64,000 nt of DNA from Diatrype stigma (lineage: Eukaryota; Ascomycota; Sordariomycetes; Xylariales; Diatrypaceae). Location: the NCBI GenBank assembly GCA_022225965.2, contig JAKJXP020000038.1, positions 124,001 through 188,000 on the forward strand, given 5' to 3'. Position 1 is the stretch's first letter. Each line of letters starts with the position of its first letter. A program made the translations under genes and the position numbers. The notes beneath the pieces were generated by a model. It was given only the letters and a program-made list of their open reading frames with translations. It ran no database searches and was not told the DNA's origin. Shown one piece after another: positions 50,113 to 63,491 of this stretch.

Positions 50113-50635
50113 ACCCACATACATCCAGGATGTAGTTCTACTGCTACTACTGCTCTGCCCTGTATTGTACGGAGATCTCATACCCCCATACAACCCTGAA
50201 GCATGCCGGCACACATGCGCACAGAGCGTAGGTAGTGCATGTATGTAGGTAGTGCATGTACAGGCAGGGTTGGTAGAGGGACAGAGAGACACAGGAAATA
50301 ATCCATACCCGTACATAACAGGGACCCTGTAGCCACACGCACTGCGGCCTATCGAGCGTTGCGCCGGCTGCCCACAGGGAATCGTCGCATGGCCCTTAGG
50401 GCACTAAGAAGATGGGCCGAAAGGGGAACCCATGCCGAGTGTAGTGGCTACTGCCAAGCCTTTTGGAATCGCGCCTAGCACGCCCGCATGCTGCACTGGA
50501 GCTGCACTGGAGCTGCGCTGCACTGCACTGAAGCAGTTGATCGATGGCTGGGGGGTTGCAATGGTGTGTTTCCTGTCGCGCGTGGCTCGAGCAAGTACCA
50601 GGCACCTTGAAACCGAGTCCGCGATACATGCACGA

Positions 50636-50722
50636 AGGCTCAAGGCTCAAGGCTCGAGGGCTCAGGGCTCAGGGCTCAGGGCTCGGGGCTCAGGGCTCGG
50701 GGCTCAAGGTTCGAAGGCTCAA
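50636..50722 (+). repeat. GGGCTCA minisatellite
   Basis: About a dozen copies of a 7-base unit (AGGCTCA, GGGCTCA, GGGCTCG) in a row. Interspersed variants show it is mildly diverged. Confidence 0.9.
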
Positions 50723-51236
50723 AGATGCTGCTGCGCTACCCCCATGTGCACATGTGGCTATTAGGCGGGCTGGCGGGCTGGGCGGGGAGTCTCCAGTCTC
50801 CAGTCCCCAGCTGCTAAGGCAGTTTGGCAGGGCACTATCGTTGTCATGTATCAGTACGTGCGCACTCGTGCGCACTCACTGCCCAGGCAAGCCTGCCAGG
50901 CACTCAGACTCAGGCAACTCCACGATACAGAGTCTCATATATATACTTAGTATGTATATGTATACATGTAGGTATGTGTGCATTCGTAGATGTTCCTTAA
51001 GTGATGGATGATGCCTCATTGAGAACGAGGCTGTACATACTACCTAATGTAGTACTATTCAGTACCATGTAGCAGGTGCTTTCCATCTCTTGGCGGAGAG
51101 GGCACAGAGGTAAGAAGGCACATATAACAGGTTCACATAACACACACCCCTCGACGCTCTCACACGTACATACATACAGAGTGAACAGTTATTAACCCTT
51201 GCTAGCTAAGGGCTAAGTGCTAGAGTTAGGCGTGAT

Positions 51237-51267
51237 CCAATCCAATCCAATCCAATCCAATCCAATC
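51237..51267 (+). repeat. (CCAAT)6 repeat
   Basis: Six perfect CCAAT units. CCAAT is also the core recognised by the HAP/CBF complex, but no gene follows closely. Confidence 0.95.
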
Positions 51268-51274
51268 GCGCATT

Positions 51275-51306
51275 GGGGCATCGGGGCATCGGGGCATCGG
51301 GGCATT
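51275..51306 (+). repeat. GGGGCATC tandem repeat
   Basis: Four 8-base copies directly after the CCAAT run. Confidence 0.9.
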
Positions 51307-54300
51307 GGGATGGACTTACAGCAAGCTGCAAGAGCAAGAGATTTCCAGTCCCTACGTTGCAAGACACACAGGAGACTACTGCGGCTGGCGTTTCGTTCCG
51401 TACGGGGACCTCGAATGAACGATGCGCGGCGATGCACGGCGATGAACGGCGAGCACTCGCTGTCTGCGTCAGGCCTCTCACGTACCTACCATATTGTATC
51501 TACTTACCTACACCACCTAGGTAGGCATACTTACTTCGTACAGTACCAAAAATAAGATTTCATAGCTCGATTGATAGTCGGTGTTCTGGGTTTGACAGCC
51601 GCTCTGTGGGACGGCTCAAGAGTCAAGCGTCAGGAGTCAGGACTCAAGAGTCGCCCGAAAGAACAGACGATACCAGGAATCGGCAAACCAAGCCAGAGCC
51701 CATCCAAGATGATCCCGATTCCCCATCCCAGTACCTAGGCCCGTTCCTTTCTTACCCGTGCGCACTGGCTTTGGAGCGGCTCATGCTTTCCAAGTGCAAG
51801 GGAAGAAGTTTAGACTTTGTGCGCGTCTAAACGCAGTGGCTCGATTGCGTCGATCTTGCACCGTCCGTCGGGTCGTTGCCCAACTCCCCAGGCGCTTGTG
51901 TTTGTTACACGTACGAAGTACGTGACATAGCTTCCAGTTATCAACCAGTTACCTGAGAACCCGGGCATGTAGCTGTGTTCGTAAGTAGGTACCTACCTAG
52001 TAGGTATTCAAAAGTATAAGACGTTTATTGACACCAGGTATACATACCCAGGTACATGGACTACTATTAGTAGATCAACTTCGTTATGAGATTGATCTTC
52101 GTCATTACTCAGGTTACTGTAGCTACTTCCCTCAAAGTTAGGTGCCCCTCGAATATGTCTATAATTACCATTAGGCACTTATGTATAGTGTCCCTGGAGG
52201 ACCTTGGCTCTGCCGTTGAACTCTTCAGATGCTGCACTTCGGTGACGTTGCTTGCTTGTCCCGACTCCGGCCGTGTTCTGATCAAACCCCCTGAATATAC
52301 CAGTCTATACCTGTCATATAGCGTTGCGATGAATGAGTAGAGCTTACTAATTCATAGCAGATCCGCACGTAACAAACACAATCATAATCAGCCAGCTCCA
52401 GAAGATAAGAAAATGGAATAGAAGGGTGTGTTTTCAACGTTACCATTCTAATACCATCACATACTATGTATACCATTACCAAGGGGGGGGGCTACTATGT
52501 ATGTATGAGCCCATCACGCTTACTTTCATGTATGTACGTTTCCCTCCACGTAAGATTATGGTTCACCAAGTCGTCACAGTCTGGTATTGTGGGGTTGATC
52601 AGGCGTTCGGCCGATCTTATTCTCGTTATAGTCAGGATCGTGTAGATGTCAGGTGGGAATGGGGTAGTTTTTTCTTTCCTTTCTTTTGCTTCGATTAATC
52701 TTGCCCGTTGTTGCGCCACCGATCTGAAAAGCACATGTGTCGAGCTAGCATCTCAGCTTGGGATGAATTTTGTCAATTAGAATACAGATACATACATAAT
52801 ATGTGTGCTAGAAAAACCCAGTCGCCAGCATGGCAGTAGCGCTAGATGCTGCAAGTGATAGGTAATACATTGTTCAGGGGCGGGGCTCTCATAGGATGGC
52901 CTCCTGTTCAAAGAACCTTGGGAGTCTTCTCATCTTGGTTAGGTCCCACTAGCAGTCGTAGGACACGGGTGTTATGTTACACAGGCTGAGGCCCTTGATG
53001 AGATAGATAGACGAAGAGCGCTCATAATGGCAATGGGGGTTTGAAGGGCTCTGTGATAGGTGTGCCAAGTTTTGATTTGCAGAGCCACATATTCCCCCTT
53101 TTCTGTCTTGCTAAACAAAACCCCGTTCCCACAGGTCAGTTTTCAGCAGGTATATAATAAGTGCGTGGTTGTAAACCCTAGACGCTCACTGACGCTCCAA
53201 GTCTCACGTCTAAATCAGCAATACAATCAATGCCCCTAAATACCATGACGGGATGGCGGGCTTACAATGAAATTATCCTTCGCTTTCGGGCCTACTCAAG
53301 CTTCGCCCCGGGTTGAATGAAGCCTGGCCTACATGCTACTTATACTGCGTACGGATATCAAACGAGTAAGCCGGAGAACAGCGGCGTTGCCTTTCGGGGA
53401 AGCCATGCCGTTGCTGACGGCCGTCAGAATAATCAGCGTCTCGTCACGTCTCGTCCTTGTCGTCTAGGAAAATAAGGTTGGCATGATGTTCGGTCATCCC
53501 TCCATTACCATGCGCGCCTATTACATAGCCGAATCGCTTGAGCGAGTGGGAGGGCATGGCCCACGGGCCTAACAATAACGGCCCAAGTCCCGCGTTCTCG
53601 CCGCTGCATGGCAATCCTGCATGCCCTGGACGGGACTGGCTTGACATTCGCCGCTGCAAGGCTTGCTACACGTGGCCCCATGCCTCGATCCGCCCCCAAC
53701 AGATCAGGCAGTTTTCCAACCCAGCACCCAGCCTGCCACCCACTGCCTTTCGACCTCGAGCATGAGCGCAGGGAAGCCACGCACAGACACTATTATAGTC
53801 CGCCGTTTCCTGTTGATATGGGATCTGTAGCCGAGAACACATCAGGAATGTGTCTTGCTATGTATAGAAGATCTGATACTATCACTTCTTTATAGGCTCT
53901 TATTTTCCCCCGTACACATGTAGTAAGCAGACAGAGTGAGGGGGGAATGGCACGCACACCGTACGCAGACGGTTCGACGGATGGTGATTGCGGTGCCCTG
54001 CCAACTCCTACCTGCCAACGTGTAGTATATGCTACGTCTAGTTACGAAGTATACTAACTACATGTCGATAAGTACCGTGAGATGCCAGGCCAGGGTGTCC
54101 ATAAGTCGCATGCGCACGTAGCTCATACATGCCTCAATTTGTACGCAGCAGGGTATGAATGTAGGTGGGACGGCGAACCCATATAAGCACTAGAGCTACA
54201 TAAGCTGATAAGGTGGTGTCCTCTCCGCTTTTCGTTGCCTGCCAGCCCAGCTTGCATAACTAAGCTCACGATGGCGTTGATGGGTTGGATAGGTTAAACT

Positions 54301-57300
54301 CGAACCTGCTCGATGATCACCGCACGTGGTTGTGGGTTTTCCCACACGAGCCGAGCTGCTGTATGCATACATATAGTGCCTAGCCAGCCATTGGATATGG
54401 ACTTATTGTACTTACATAAATGTACTCCCACCCATCGAGAAGGTCGATTCCCTACCATGTAGGCAGTACCTGGTATGCCCTCAGGCTCTGTCATCCTGTA
54501 TGCCATGTGTCAGGTAGGTAGGGACCTAGGGAGGTACGTAGATATATGTAGGTCCTGATCCTACTGTGACTGTGAAGGCAAGTATTGCGTACCTAAAGCA
54601 TGCCACTGATCTCAATAAGACTTAGTATATGTTACCTAGGTATACTGCACCCTGAATGAGCTACACATCAACCACTCGGACTTCTAGCCAAGCGTTCTGG
54701 CACTGTAGCAGTTTGCCATTTACCAAGGCTCATAACTACTTGTTCGCCAGCTATTGACGGGATACATAGTAGATGAGAAACCTTATTGCATACGAGGCTT
54801 GAAACTTCCGTCTCCCCATACCTCGCACGTGGCATTTTTATAGGATTTATATTAGTTATATACTATGTAGCTACGATACCTACCTTGACTGGGCTGCCTG
54901 GGTAGTCTTCGTACAATAGCGGAACTATACGTATGCGTAAGTGGTAAATTGGACGAACAGAGGCTTCCAGCAATCGATCTGCATCTTTTCGATAATCCGG
55001 GCTTGGGCTCTCAGCCCGTCCCACGTTCCGGCTGCTTCCTTCGAACTAGGGCATTTTACTAGTGCACCCGCTCTCAACCCCTGTGACCTGTTGATGGCTG
55101 GGGCTGTCACCCTCCCACACGCCTCCTTGCCCTCTTTTTCTGCTCGCCCACACTCCCAGCTCCTCCCTCCCTCACCTAGGTAACTAGGTTCTTACATGCT
55201 ATCCCACAGACCTTGCCGTCAGGGTTCGAGGGGTCTGGTTAATCTCGGGGGAGGCATGCCACGCCACCGATCCTCTCTGTGGGATTGTATTCAATGCTCT
55301 GACCTGATCTTCGTCCCGTCGAGGTCCTCCAGCTCTGGCTACCATCGGACCGAAGACACCCCTGCCCCCGGGGACTTGCCCTTCCCAGACCTCGGTGTCG
55401 AAACCCATCCGTGCTTTGGGGTCAAAAAGCCCACATATCCGCATTCCTTCCGGCCCAAGGCTTTAACTTCTCACAGCGGTGCTCCCGAAAATCTGCTTTG
55501 GTTGAGCCCTTGATGATACGGTTGGCCCCAGGAGAGGCGCGCGCACTTGCCCAAAATGCTACGCAATATACGACGTATACATGCTTTATCACTGTGACGA
55601 GCAGTAGCAGAGGAGCTGTAGTAAGTTTCCTCGTCTAAACCTCACCAGCGGCGTGCCCAGTGGCGGTGATATTGGCGCCTCCCAGCCCATTGCCGCCCAG
55701 CTTTGCCTAGGATGTAGGATGATACCATCGCTACGTACCTATGTAGGTAGGTAGTAGGGGCACATGGCCGCGGCTTTTCGCCTTCCCCCGCATCCTTATC
55801 CAGCCGATCAGGTACTCTAAAAAGAAGGTCTTCTCGGCCGACGGCATGATGCAGCCAGTCATGTACCATGATGTGCGGCTCCATCCTCCTATATACCTAG
55901 GTAGGTATGAGCATGAGCATCGAAAGCAAACCTCCACGTGCTATAAGCGCTAGACATTGATCCTCCTGGTTCGATCGCCCTCCCATCTACGCGACTACTA
56001 TACCTATCACATATTCTGGCTTGTGTAGGTACTTCTAGGGGGCCAATCTTGGATAGGCGCGGGCCATATCTATCAGAACGGGACGATCCCTCAGCCAGAT
56101 TGTCAGCCACAGGTAGATCTCCCCACCCTGGGTACGTTACATACCGTTCGACCTCCTGTTTCTGTAGCGAGGACCGGCGAGAACATCCCATCTACGCAAA
56201 TTTCCCAATATAGCACAAAGATAATTTCCTCGACCGAACCTTCGGGGAATTTTCCATCATTGTGGGTGATCAGGAGATGGGTGAATACCGGACTAGGCGT
56301 TCAATCTGTATGTTGTACGAAGTAGTTGTGCCTCTTGTGCTTCAGTAGTGGACGGTCGAGGCATATGAGACACTTATTATTGGGAACTATTGGGGGCCGC
56401 AACAGGTAACCTTTTCGTCTCCGGGGTCTAGGTAAGTATCCCCGGATTTTGTTTCGACACTTGATCTTCTTCGAACCCCTCGGCGCCTTGTTTCTAGATG
56501 TTTATAGGGCTTATTATCATTGTATCAGGGTGGAACCGTTAACCGGAACCATGCAACCGCCGCGGAAAAGCTGCGATGTTATCATGTTACGATGATCAGT
56601 CGCTTGGGAAATTAACGAGTTTCAACAACGGTTCTCGCAATCTCTCACTTCAAAAGCATATACTATAGCATGATTGCCATCAAGCTTCCTTCCAGCCATC
56701 AGAGGATATTAAGGATTGTTGTTGTTAGGAGCTCCTGCTGGACCCTTGACATCATTCTTACCTGGTTGTGTATTCCTGCAATATAGGGTCAATAATCAAC
56801 ACGGCATGATTAGCACGACAATCATCTACGTCCCAATAAAAGCTCACATCTCTCGGGAACTTGTAGCATGCGTAGCCCTGCATTCCCTTATCTACGTATT
56901 GGTCGAGGGTCAAGGCTATGACTGGGGCTAGTTTGTCCATGCATCAATCTTTACGCCCGATCGAGTAAACGACCACAGTCAGAACTACGCCTGGGTATTA
57001 CGTGACGGCGTCTACCTACATCTAACCAGCCTTATGATGTTTAGGACTGAACACTAGGTATCTCGCGCCTATCCTTACATGAAGTCAAGGTGGTTGGCTC
57101 AAATCATCACGTGAAAGCGGCATATATGGCCTGTAACTAACTAGTGTATGAAGTATAGTATATGCATTATGCGTTGTGGCATAGCTGGCGAAGGGCACTG
57201 CTAAGTGTTAGTCGAGATATCCTACACAAGTTACAGATAGCACACGAGCTTTCTTCACGTGACAGGCGCTGCAGTGTGCAAATGGCCGAATGTGAGCTGC

Positions 57301-58017
57301 ATCGAAGAGCTGAACTGAAAAGCAAGCTTCATGGTGCCTGTATGAGCCTCGGCTCTGTGCTTATAGGAGGACTACGTACTGGTTATGTGGTCTTCGGCAG
57401 TTATACTGTTTTTGCCTTCACCTCTACGGCCATGCCGTCCCTTGGACAGTACTTCACGGTAGCGAACATCTGCTCAAATTTATTCTTCGGGTTCGACTAT
57501 GTTTTGGGGGGGCTTGATGCCGCTTACGAATAGTCCCCCTTCCCCTATTTATGTACTCCGTGATATGCGATGTATTCGTCAAGGGTCTTCGCTTGACGCC
57601 CCAAGTATACACATACACACAGGCACAAGACTCCTGTTTCCCGCCGGTTGCGTGAGTTTACGTGACCTAGCTCAGGCTTTACAGCGGAATCTCACCCGCT
57701 CCCACATCAAGTCCTTCTTGTAACTTGGTTAGCTTGTGTTGTAGAGAACCTATGAGCAACGACGCCGGGGTATCACGATAATTACGTATCCCGTCATTCT
57801 TCCTCGTTGCGGCCCCATACCTAACTACCGGGATCTACGTCAGATGACGGTATGGCTGGTTGCTTCGTCTGATGTCCGTTCGGCAAGCAGCCGGTAAACC
57901 TCGAGGCCTCCCCTCCCCCATTGTCCTATGAGAGGTAGAGGATGCTAGCTGCGCTGTAGTTATATCCTTCTTGACGACGCCTGAGACACCGACTACCTAC
58001 TACCTGACTTGGGGGGT

Positions 58018-58020
<3 letters not shown>

Positions 58021-58053
<33 letters not shown>
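58021..58053 (+). repeat. (TG)n microsatellite
   Basis: An uninterrupted TG run of about 16 units. Confidence 0.97.
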
Positions 58054-58055
<2 letters not shown>

Positions 58056-59574
58056 CGTCGCAAGGAAACACCATCATCGACGGCCACGCGCGCCGCCGTG
58101 CTCCGCAGAATGATGTCGCACTCCCACGTTTCTGCACTGCTCAACCCAACCCCGAAGGGGAGTACAGTTCGAAAGTATGTATGTGTGTCATGAACCATCC
58201 GAAACGCTAAGATATACAGACACCGCTCTGTCTCGCCTACACTGTGCTGCACGGTCACAAGCAGGAGGTGGCCTGGCTACCCGCTTCTTGGTCCCGCCCC
58301 TGGGTAGGTGGTCAGGTAGGTAGATATATGGGGGGCGATAGGGGGAACAGCTTCTAGCTCAGACTCACGGTGCGCAGTGCCCCTCTCCGTCTATTGATGA
58401 GTGATCAAGTCTCCCAGGCCGGCTCGCTTGACTGCTGGATCTGGGGCCCGAAGCCCGGATTAGGAAAGACTTGGCGATCGAGGTTCAGACCATTGGCGGC
58501 CTTGTGGGCTTGCCTACTATAGGAGACAGGGGAGCGTACGACCGAGAACACGCTCATTAGGTAGGTAAGCATAGCAGCCCACGAAAGTCGCCCTTATGTG
58601 CAAGGACTATCGGGTGAGTGTATGACTAGAGAGGCACTTATACTGCCTGTCACATTGAAATCAAGAACGGCGGTCGTCCTGTCATAATAGTATAATAAGA
58701 CCATGTCTCATATCTCACCCGAACCTCCGGTGAAGGCGCTTGCTTTGGCGCAGGCTATCGTCAATAACAGCTAGCCATCGTAGATAGGCAGAAGAGTCGG
58801 GGACAACGTGCCCTCTTCACGACTAGCGGGTATAATTTGCTCAACCCGTCGTCTTCTTGTAAAGCTGGACAAAGTGTCACTATCTGATCAACCGAGTACC
58901 CGTTGGATGGAACCAAAAACTCCACGCCCCCGGGGCTGAACCGGCTCTCCCTAAGTGGGTAGCTACGAGTAACAGCGGCGGCAGCGGCAGCAACAACAGC
59001 GATGACAATAATCACCGCCCTTTGCAATAGACCATGTAACCCAGGTAGTTCCGCCAATGACCGCAGGATACCTCTGGGGTGGTATATATCCAGTCTCGGT
59101 TCAACGTGACTCCTCGCTAAAGCAAATAGCGTCACGACGAAAGGTAGGTAGGTATTTCACTGCGGCGACCGAGAGCCAGCCGAGAAAGGCGCGACTTTCC
59201 TCCCAAACCTTCGCTCTCCTCCTCCCCACTCCTCTCCTTTTCCATCTCTCTCCCACTCTCTCCGGTGGTATATGAGAGGAAAACAAAAGCAAAGGGGGGC
59301 CAAGGGAAGGACAAACAAAAAAAAAACAAAAAACCCGCCAGCCCACCAGCCAATGGAGTGGAGGAGTAATGGAGGCGTTACACTGCGTCCGCACATATGC
59401 GCTCCTTGGCCCTTGCCTGCCTGCACATTCAGCCGCGTGCGCAAATGTCAACCGACCTTTCTCTCCCTTGCGTCGGCCGTCTTGGACGAGCGGCTGCAGC
59501 CTGCCTATTGCTGGTGACACAAGGAGGGGGCCATGCCAGGTCCGTGGTGTCGGGTTTGTGGGTGGGCAAGGGGA

Positions 59575-59593
59575 GGGGGGGGGGGGGGGGGGG
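59575..59593 (+). repeat. Run of 19 G residues
   Basis: A homopolymer of 19 G, preceded by further G-rich sequence. Such runs can form quadruplexes and are also common assembly weak points. Confidence 0.85.
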
Positions 59594-60922
59594 AGATAGT
59601 CCGGCGCGTAACTACATTGTTTTGCTTAATAGACATGGAATAGGTTAGAGAACGCAAGATATACCCTCTAATTATCTAGCTAAGCCATTGCTATGCGGAC
59701 TCTGATTATCCTCGAGGAGGCCGCGACAGGGACAAGATAGTTAAGCGCCGAGGATGACGGCGGGAGATCTTGACCGGCGGCTGCATCGACGTGCCCTCTG
59801 CTAGCTGACGTCGGACAGACGAGACAGGCAGGAATACTCATCCCCCACCACCCATTGAAGCCAACGGCTAAAGCTAGAAGAATTGTCGATAATCTGTCAT
59901 GTATGGCCTCGCCGGCCTTTCCGTATCGTAACCATCGCCTAGGGGTTTCCGCAGATTCGAAGTGGGCAAGGAAAAGGAGAGGGTGGGGGAAGCGTGACAA
60001 TAAAGCTGCTTCATAACAAACCTGTCAGGGAATACTAATGTGATCAACGAAGCTGCTACTGATTGTCTATGGGTGAAAACCCGGTGAAGCCTCGACAACG
60101 CACCTCTCTGCTCCATCGTAGAATGTCCCAATGATTTACCAGTGCATCTAGCTACTAATCTAGACCCCTATGATATATCGCTCGTCTGTGGGCTTCCAGT
60201 CAACAGGAACGTTTTCAGCCGCAGTTCAAGTGATGAGCAGTCAGTAGTGACTGTGTCTGCTTTGAAGGTTCTTCACAGACGATGGGTTTATTCAAGCCTC
60301 CACGTGAGCCCAGGACAGTACGACTACCGAGAGGATCTTCAGGAGAACGCTGAGAATTGCAACGGAATGCTCAACTTGGGAATATATGCACACCGTTTAT
60401 AGTTGCCCGTGACCTGTACACGCACCATTTTCACAACAACACCACGCCCTAACGCTGCGATGAACATCCAGACCTTCATTGTGTTGAATACTCGGTCCCT
60501 TGTTCTATTCGGTGCAGGCTTTTATGGATACATGGATTCCTGGATAAGACGACTTGCATTATTACGCACCGTATCTTGCCAGGAAATAACCAGTCATAGC
60601 AGGCAAAACAAGATTCCGTTAGCCTCAAATGAGTTTTCTAACTCAGCAATTCATCGCACGAGTCCATCGAGATGGACACGAGGGGTTGCTGCTATCTCAA
60701 CGGCGATTATGAGCTATATAAAGCTACTGAGCGTAGACAGAATGGGTATCTCAAAGTTTCCCAGCACAAAGAATGTAATATACATCCGTAAGTTTCGTAT
60801 CTCATGCACCTGGCCTCCTAGCCGGCCTCATTTTTGAACAAGCTTTCGTCGTAGCCATTAAATCTCGTCATCGTCAGACATGGCCATTCAATCGTGTCCA
60901 GACAGCGGTCCGCCGCAGCGAC

Positions 60923-62983
60923 TCATTTGACTCCAATAAAACCAATACCGTTCCGCGCAAATCCGACAGCCTTCCTCAGCGCCTGGTCCTCCGTGTCGGT
61001 CCATTTGACGGTGAGATCATCCCAATTGCTTCCTTGTCTGTTGTATTCCTGCTTGTACTGAGCTTGCATGGCCTGTAACCGGCTCATCTCACGAGGATTG
61101 CCGGAACCACTGAAGACAATGAAGGCTGTGCAAGGAGGTAGGGAATCATATATATGCTTGATTCGCTGGGTGAGGTTCCGGAGACAGGTTTCAAGCGATA
61201 GGGCCGAAAGATCGGGCGGCAGCAGCATGTCTAACCCGCTATCGTTTCCGGGCCGATTCCTGTTCCACCAACCCTGGAGAGCCTCGAGTTCTCGGAACCG
61301 CGCAAATACGAAATCGACACCACCGGCGGGGATCTGTTCAGCCTGCGGGTCTCCAAAGAGTGCACGTTCGATGCCCTGGACAACCTCGTCATCCGATTTG
61401 CAACCGATGGGGAAGTTGGATGCTGCACCGGCGCCTTTGAAAGGATTACCCCAATCGACCATAGCGCTCGTCTTGCCAACGTTCGCTCCACCTGTAGCTT
61501 CGCTGCCACCATTTGCACGGTAGGCTTTCCCTGCGCGGTGTAGACGGCGAAATAGGTTTTCCCCCTGGGATTCGTGATTGCCCCATGACTTCCCTTTCTC
61601 GCACTTCTGCTTCACCAGATCTAGGCAGGCCTTCGCATCCTCTACGGAGTCGTGACCGGCAGCGCCCTTCTGAATGTCACGCTTCAAAAACCGCTGCGCT
61701 AGGAATTTTAGACTGTTCTTGAGCGGTGGGCCCCGGTTATGGGGGAACAGAATTGCTGTGTCCACGATGAAGGGATGCGTAAGTCTGAGAGCCTTCAAGT
61801 CCGAGTCTAAGGAATGCCCGAGAAGAATGGTGCGCGGGTGCAAAATCTGCAGAAGTTGGGCTTGGATATGACTCAACGTCGTCTGGACGGGAGCTAACAT
61901 CTGTTCGGTGATACCCGAGAATCGCGTGACATAATCAATGATGGGCTTATCAGGTTTAACAAGCTCATCGAGAACAACATTGCCATCCCAACTAACAAGG
62001 CTGATTCTTGTCAAAGCAAACTCGTCGGGTCCAACCACGCACATCTCGCAGTCCATCGCCAGGACCTCTCGACCGGCTGTGATGCTTCCTTGCTCGATCT
62101 CCGCCTCGGGAACGTCGCCGTCCTCGAAGTTCTCAACATTTGTTTGCACCCATCCTGGGGGTAGCACGTAGTTCTTGCGCCGATCCGCTGGGAGGTTAGC
62201 TGGATGCAGTATGTAGTTATTCTGTTGCAAATCTTCCAACATAGCCAAGAATTCGGTGATTCTGGTTCGCTCGTCCTTCCACCCCTTAGGCTCTTTCGCT
62301 GGCTGTACACCCCTTTTGCCCTTCTCTTCCTTGGACTTCTCCGACGTCGCAGTGAGCATTGTACCTAGGGGCGAGCGCATCTGGCCGAACCTCTCATTAC
62401 CAGGAGTCCGGACCGGCCACAGGTGGGGGAACATGTCTGCGAAATCCTTCAATATCTCGGGTAGCTCGTCCTTTTTCAGAAGACGAGGGTAGTAGTCATC
62501 GGGAGAAGTGAGGACCCGGGGCGTCATGTCACCGTCTACCGGAGGGTCGTTGTAGGTAGCAAAGTCGACATCCTGCTTGAACATAGCCTCTTCTAGGCCG
62601 GGAACCATTATGGCCACAATCTTGCGGAATTGGGGGCGGTGACAAATCGAAACCCATTGCGGTGACACGCCTTCGGCGAAAATATAGAGGATTAGATTCC
62701 GGAGGTGGTCAAGAGTGATCTTGGACTGGAGCTTCGCGTTGTAGTTGAAGGTGATGGATGGGTAATTGGCCGACTCTTTTGAGGGCACCTTCTTGGCCTT
62801 CTTGGTCTTCTTGGAAGAACGCTCTACCGTTTCCCAGCCTTGTTCATCCTCGTCGTGAGGCTTGGCGCGCTTGAGGCTGGTATCGGTGCTGTCATCGGCA
62901 TCATTCAGAGTGGCGCCGAGGTCGAGCGCGTCTTCCATTTTAATCAACTCGGTTGCCAGTTGGGGGTTTTCGTCGGAAGACAT
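60923..62983 (-). CDS. REX1: RNA exonuclease of the Rex1 / Rnh70 type
   Basis: A DEDDh 3'-5' exoribonuclease, 686 residues in one exon from the ATG at 62983 (MSSDENPQLATEL). Longer in-frame starts up to 63319 exist but read as low-complexity leader. The N-terminal part is acidic/basic, with a Lys-rich nuclear-type patch (SSKKTKKAKK) at about 60-75. A conserved upstream region contains YPSITFNYNAKLQSKITLDHL and DMFPHLWPVRTPG. The exonuclease domain at about 310-475 has AMDCEM (catalytic D and E), GHSLDSDLKAL (D) and GHDSVEDA (H and D). In yeast Rex1 trims 5S rRNA and tRNA 3' ends. That role here is inferred from the family and the DMFPHLWP-type region. Rex3/Rex4 paralogs are shorter, which argues against them. 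Confidence 0.82.
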   Translation of the reverse strand: MSSDENPQLATELIKMEDALDLGATLNDADDSTDTSLKRAKPHDEDEQGWETVERSSKKTKKAKKVPSKESANYPSITFNYNAKLQSKITLDHLRNLILYIFAEGVSPQWVSICHRPQFRKIVAIMVPGLEEAMFKQDVDFATYNDPPVDGDMTPRVLTSPDDYYPRLLKKDELPEILKDFADMFPHLWPVRTPGNERFGQMRSPLGTMLTATSEKSKEEKGKRGVQPAKEPKGWKDERTRITEFLAMLEDLQQNNYILHPANLPADRRKNYVLPPGWVQTNVENFEDGDVPEAEIEQGSITAGREVLAMDCEMCVVGPDEFALTRISLVSWDGNVVLDELVKPDKPIIDYVTRFSGITEQMLAPVQTTLSHIQAQLLQILHPRTILLGHSLDSDLKALRLTHPFIVDTAILFPHNRGPPLKNSLKFLAQRFLKRDIQKGAAGHDSVEDAKACLDLVKQKCEKGKSWGNHESQGENLFRRLHRAGKAYRANGGSEATGGANVGKTSAMVDWGNPFKGAGAASNFPIGCKSDDEVVQGIERALFGDPQAEQIPAGGVDFVFARFRELEALQGWWNRNRPGNDSGLDMLLPPDLSALSLETCLRNLTQRIKHIYDSLPPCTAFIVFSGSGNPREMSRLQAMQAQYKQEYNRQGSNWDDLTVKWTDTEDQALRKAVGFARNGIGFIGVK

Positions 62984-63118
62984 CGTGGCATTGGTAGATG
63001 GTGGCGGAAGTGGAAGGAGGGTTCTCAGCCTGTTCTGAACTGGCATGTGGGGTGGCACATGGATATCTAACTGACGTGTTGGATGTGATATACTACAGGT
63101 GCCAATGGAGATGCCAAC

Positions 63119-63150
63119 GTGAATGCCAACGCCAATGCCAATGCCAATGC
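63119..63150 (+). repeat. CAATGC hexamer repeat
   Basis: Five units, mostly GCCAAT/GCCAAC, lie about 140-170 bp upstream of the exonuclease start codon. Confidence 0.85.
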
Positions 63151-63491
63151 CAACACTATCTACGGTCCAAAGCTGGAGAAAGTATTGGACGTTGGAGGTG
63201 GTGGTAGCTGGTAGGCGATAGTTGGTAGGTGGGATGTGGACGGGGAAGAATTGAATTCGAAGAATGCATGCAAGGCTTTCGGGATTGGTTGGCTCAGTAG
63301 GGTATGTACCTAGGTGCATGTATTAGAGCTACATGTATGTCGTTAGTGGGTGGGTTTAGTGGTTGACTGCCCAGGTGGGTTCGTCTGCTAGTGTAGGCGA
63401 GGTAGGTACTAGTATTCTGTGACTATTCGATGTAACTGCTTGCTACAGCCGCTGTAGACACCTACGAGGTGAAAGTACATACATATACGTA

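Larger units (their letters stand above)
48956..60922. other. Twelve-kilobase region without recognisable genes
   Basis: No open frame here has a known domain or convincing coding composition. The first kilobase should be the bHLH promoter. Between 49.67 and 51.45 kb lie at least five unrelated minisatellites. A (GT)n run (58021-58053) and a 19-G run (59575-59593) follow. CACGTG occurs at 57108-57113 and 57256-57261. Frames near 54.9-55.5, 57.2-57.5 and 60.1-60.8 kb are the longest but look random. I found no transposase, reverse transcriptase or tRNA. Confidence 0.5.

Noticed and set aside
50636..50722. GGGCTCA array as a possible CRISPR-like repeat
   Set aside because: Units are 7 bases, directly adjacent with no spacers, in a eukaryotic genome. 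It is an ordinary minisatellite.
51237..51267. (CCAAT)6 as a HAP-complex promoter element
   Set aside because: No gene start follows within a plausible distance, and the run sits amid other tandem repeats.
60142..60837. Two consecutive plus-strand frames downstream of the exonuclease
   Set aside because: Random-looking composition and no motif or plausible splice between them. Possibly decayed sequence, but unsupported.
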